Below are positions 55,632 through 55,876 of a DNA stretch of 55,876 nt, piece by piece; position 1 is the first letter of the stretch, and every line of letters begins with the position of its first letter. The translations under genes were made by a program, and so were the position numbers. Source of the DNA: Lachnospiraceae bacterium (lineage in GTDB: Bacteria; Bacillota; Clostridia; Lachnospirales; Lachnospiraceae); the NCBI GenBank assembly GCA_015057515.1, contig SVED01000005.1, forward strand, positions 1 to 55,876, given 5' to 3'. The notes beneath the pieces are model-generated. The model worked only from the letters and a program-made list of their open reading frames with translations. It was not told where the DNA came from and searched no databases.

Positions 55632-55876
55632 ATGTTTTGTGAGAATTGTGGTAATAAGCTACAAGATGATGCTAAAATGTGTAATATGTGTGGAAAGATA
55701 GTTGTTCCAGTGGAACCTATAGCAACCCCAATTGTGGCGAGCGTGCAAGCAATATCTAACAATAGTTTTGTTAATAATTCTAGTCAAGAAGTGTCTCCAG
55801 TGGAAGATATTCAAAACATAAATGACATAGAACTTTCTCTGGATGACATAAATGCAGAAATAGAGGCCATACATGA
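55632..55876 (+). CDS. Zinc-ribbon protein (3' partial)
   Basis: The frame is open to the right edge: 81 residues are visible. The N-terminus is a double CxxC zinc ribbon (CENCG at 3-7 and CNMCGK at 17-22), typical of the many Gram-positive membrane or regulatory proteins that carry this 'zinc_ribbon_2' cap. The following 60 residues are low-complexity, Val/Pro/Asn/Ser-rich, then acidic. The functional part lies outside the window. The SD is a weak ggggga 10 bases upstream. Confidence 0.75.
   Translation, partial: MFCENCGNKLQDDAKMCNMCGKIVVPVEPIATPIVASVQAISNNSFVNNSSQEVSPVEDIQNINDIELSLDDINAEIEAIH

Overview
The window is 55.9 kb of AT-rich, densely coding DNA, mostly on the + strand. It looks like chromosome from a low-GC Gram-positive anaerobe of the class Clostridia, most likely a Lachnospiraceae relative (Butyrivibrio/Roseburia/Eubacterium-like). 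The evidence is a FabK-type fatty-acid operon, a CIRCE/HrcA-controlled hrcA-grpE-dnaK-dnaJ operon, endospore genes (gpr, spoIIP, ylbJ, a spoIIM-like gene), a LexA-boxed recA and a membrane-anchored GH5 cellulase. I see no tRNA, rRNA, CRISPR, phage or IS transposase.

Layout. 1-4.4 kb: end of a type II fatty-acid synthesis operon (fabK-fabD-fabG-fabF-fabZ). 4.5-8.2 kb: HAD hydrolase, small Cys-rich protein, divergent shikimate-kinase-like protein, gpr and spoIIP. 8.2-22 kb: the Firmicute block lepA-hemW-(island)-hrcA-grpE-dnaK-dnaJ-prmA-rsmE. The island (11.3-15.1 kb) holds an unknown gene, a 37-codon ORF resembling an anti-sigma N-terminus, a transglutaminase-like lipoprotein, and an ECF sigma/anti-sigma pair. 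22-27 kb: cysteine desulfurase-thiI (tRNA thiolation), an unknown gene and tex. 27.0-27.4 kb: a 413-bp fold-back element with no gene. 27.4-30 kb: rpmB (-), an Asp23-family gene and a fakA-like gene. 30-37.4 kb: five tandem paralogous lipoproteins, sitting between fakA and recG, which are often near neighbours in Firmicutes. 37.6-43.9 kb: recG (frameshifted), a small membrane protein, a GH5/CBM2 cellulase, rsmD, coaD and a coiled-coil protein. 43.9-46.2 kb: ylbJ and tmcAL on the minus strand. 46.5-52 kb: recA-recX, rny, a NUDIX hydrolase, spoIIM-like and xerD. 52.2-55.4 kb: aroC (-), rpsO, aroE and aroK. The right edge cuts a zinc-ribbon protein.

How they work together. Most genes are housekeeping: lipid synthesis, protein folding, ribosome and tRNA maturation, DNA repair and the shikimate pathway. 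The accessory content is two lipoprotein-bearing islands set into conserved neighbourhoods, plus the cellulase. Two genes (gpr and recG) share an unusual start region: a terminator-like hairpin whose 3' arm contains the Shine-Dalgarno sequence, with the start codon directly after the T tract and a plausible promoter overlapping the 5' arm. Two conserved genes (prmA, recG) carry single frameshifts, which could be real or sequence errors.
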